DNA from: a virus
Length of the DNA: 23,917 nucleotides
Virus record (IMG/VR): IMGVR_UViG_3300000176_000053
Coordinates: 1-23,917 of that record
Direction: 5' to 3' (one strand)
The notes under the pieces are model-generated. The model did not search any database. It worked only from the letters and a program-made list of their open reading frames with translations, and was not told where the DNA came from. The position numbers were made by a program, and so were the translations under genes. Shown one piece after another: positions 22,614 through 23,917 of the stretch. The number at the start of each line of letters is the position of its first letter. Position 1 is the first letter of the stretch.

Positions 22614-23282
22614 ATGAATAAAACAATATATGGCCTTGATGTGGCTACTCAATGGAATCAGATTCTTGAACTCCATTGTTTAGCCCTTGCCAAAGAGCAT
22701 CACCCAGACTGGTATAGATGGCGGCTTACAAATAATTATGAACGAGCCGTATTTCTCAAAGGCGATCCAGTATTTCCAAGGGAAACGCAAAGATACGAAT
22801 GGGCAAGGAAAAATTTATTTGGTAAATATGTATTAGAAATAGGATGTTCAACAGGGTATGGTTATCAATTTTTACCAGATAACACAAATTATTTAGGTTT
22901 AGATTACGACCCAATTATTATCGATGTTGCAAATGAACAAAACTGGCATCCAAATGCTTTTTTTCAATGTGCCAATATTAATAATTATGAGTTTCTTAAT
23001 TACGATACCATTATCGCTTTTGAAGTTATTGAGCATTTAGATAATGGGCTGGACATTGTAAAGTTATTACAAAAGCATTGTAAAGTATTACTAATTACCG
23101 TTCCCCATAATGAACCAAAAGGATTTTGGGGCGAACATCATAAGTTGCATGGATTGACCGAAAAAGATTTTCCTGGATTTAAATTTAATTACATTAACGA
23201 GCATGGCCGCATCAGCGATACATTAGAGCCAATCTCAGAATCTAATCGTTGCAATTTAATGATTGGGCGTTGGGATGCCTAA
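22614..23282 (+). CDS. Class I SAM-dependent methyltransferase
   Basis: 222-residue Rossmann-type methyltransferase. Motif I is YVLEIGCSTGYGYQFL (72-87, SAM-binding ExGxxxGxG-like). The acidic strand-2 end is YLGLDYDP (93-100, D97 likely ribose-binding). Motif 'post-II/IV' is DTIIAFEVIEHLDNG (131-145), typical of the Methyltransf_11/23 group that acts on sugars, small molecules or proteins rather than on DNA; there is no DPPY-type DNA motif. The residues before 70 may form a substrate lid. AGGA before the ATG gives a good start. It overlaps the glycosyltransferase gene by 8 bases, suggesting a shared pathway such as glycan decoration. Confidence 0.85.
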   Translation: MNKTIYGLDVATQWNQILELHCLALAKEHHPDWYRWRLTNNYERAVFLKGDPVFPRETQRYEWARKNLFGKYVLEIGCSTGYGYQFLPDNTNYLGLDYDPIIIDVANEQNWHPNAFFQCANINNYEFLNYDTIIAFEVIEHLDNGLDIVKLLQKHCKVLLITVPHNEPKGFWGEHHKLHGLTEKDFPGFKFNYINEHGRISDTLEPISESNRCNLMIGRWDA

Positions 23283-23917
23283 AATTTTATGTTCTGTGGC
23301 CACACGGGGTAGATATTTCACCACCCTTCCATTGGTATTAAACGCGATTATTAATCAAACGCAATTGCCAGATAAGCTGGTGATATTTGATGATAACGAT
23401 GAACCGCTAGATATGCGAAAAGAAATGATTTATCAATATTTCTTTCAAATGCTAGACATTAAAGGCATCAAATGGGAGTGGCTATTTGCCGAAAAAAAAG
23501 GTCAACATCATATTCATCAAAAAGCCAATGAAATGGGTTTTGATTGGGTTTGGCGTGTCGATGATGATGCTATTCCAGAGCCAAATGTATTGCGTAATTT
23601 AATGCTATATGCTGGCCCTAAAGTTGGCGCAGTTGGCGGTGAAATTCTCACATTACCTTTACAGTTTGATACATCCCAATCAACTGGTAAGGTAAAAAAT
23701 ATAGATTCAGAACCCAATATTCAATGGAATCGTATAAAGAAAACCAAGGAAGTTGAGCATTTACATTGTTCATTTTTGTACCGTTCTGGAATACATGATT
23801 ATAACTTGGGCTTATCCAGAGTGGCACACAGGGAAGAAACGCTATATACCTATGGTATATACCAAAAAGGATACAAAGTATTAGCAGTACCCCGTGCCGT
23901 TACTTGGCACATGAAAA
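23275..23917 (+). CDS. GT-A family glycosyltransferase, 3' end outside the window
   Basis: Partial gene of 214 visible codons that runs off the window. The N-terminus MPKILCSVATRGRYFTTLPL matches the nucleotide-sugar entry strand of family-2-type glycosyltransferases, and ALINQT-like NAIINQTQLPDKLVIFDDND (23-42) follows. The metal-binding DxD-type site is WRVDDDAIPEPN (93-104, D96-D98), followed by AVGGEILTLP and a Trp-His end VTWHM that is often near the catalytic region. The ATG at 23275 overlaps the methyltransferase stop; no strong ribosome site precedes it, so translation is probably coupled. Its sugar and acceptor are unknown. Confidence 0.8.
   Translation, partial: MPKILCSVATRGRYFTTLPLVLNAIINQTQLPDKLVIFDDNDEPLDMRKEMIYQYFFQMLDIKGIKWEWLFAEKKGQHHIHQKANEMGFDWVWRVDDDAIPEPNVLRNLMLYAGPKVGAVGGEILTLPLQFDTSQSTGKVKNIDSEPNIQWNRIKKTKEVEHLHCSFLYRSGIHDYNLGLSRVAHREETLYTYGIYQKGYKVLAVPRAVTWHMK

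Overview
This window is the late structural region of a tailed bacteriophage (or prophage), read entirely from the + strand. Gene order and gene content point to a siphovirus-like, lambda/HK97-type virion with a long non-contractile tail: there is a tape measure protein, a G/GT-type frameshifted chaperone pair and a J-like tail tip, and no sheath or baseplate-wedge genes. The DNA is AT-rich (about 40% G+C by eye) and tightly packed, with many ATGA or TAATG start/stop overlaps. It has no tRNA, rRNA, CRISPR array, integrase, repressor, lysis or replication gene. The host cannot be read from the sequence. The J-like tip and lambda-type chaperones suggest a Gram-negative host, and the style resembles environmental (aquatic) phages, but this is inference.

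Layout. Packaging and head: 52-2174 small (P27-like) and large terminase; 2208-3692 portal; 3801-4598 S78-type prohead protease; 4608-5951 major capsid protein with an N-terminal scaffolding (delta-like) region; 5970-6296 an HNH endonuclease; 6317-7348 a second, paralogous capsid protein without the scaffolding region. Neck and tail tube: 7356-8781 connector, stopper and terminator-like proteins; 8820-9341 major tail protein; 9346-10094 a small unknown and an HK97-gp10-like protein. Tail assembly: 10091-10926 two chaperone frames joined by a lambda-identical GGGAAAG slippery site; 10927-12855 tape measure. Tail tip: 12859-17866 distal tail and hub-like proteins, a GNAT-like protein, and an 1100-residue J-like tip protein.

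Fibres and modification: 17863-19907 holds small fibre or adhesin pieces (including a glycine-rich one), a cupin and a possible fibre adaptor. 19910-22606 is a very long collagen-like fibre built from Gly-X-Ser triplets that ends in a self-cleaving S74 chaperone. 22614-23282 is a SAM-dependent methyltransferase, overlapped by a GT-A glycosyltransferase that runs off the window end.

The points most worth following are: (i) two capsid-protein paralogues separated by an HNH gene, the second looking pre-matured; (ii) the proline-poor, aromatic-rich Gly-X-Ser collagen with regularly recurring Gly-Ser-Gly interruptions, directly followed by methyl- and glycosyltransferase genes; (iii) the exact lambda-type -1 frameshift site; and (iv) cupin and GNAT genes embedded in the tail operon. 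No stretch above 300 bases lacks a gene. The longest gaps are 3693-3800 and 19342-19418.
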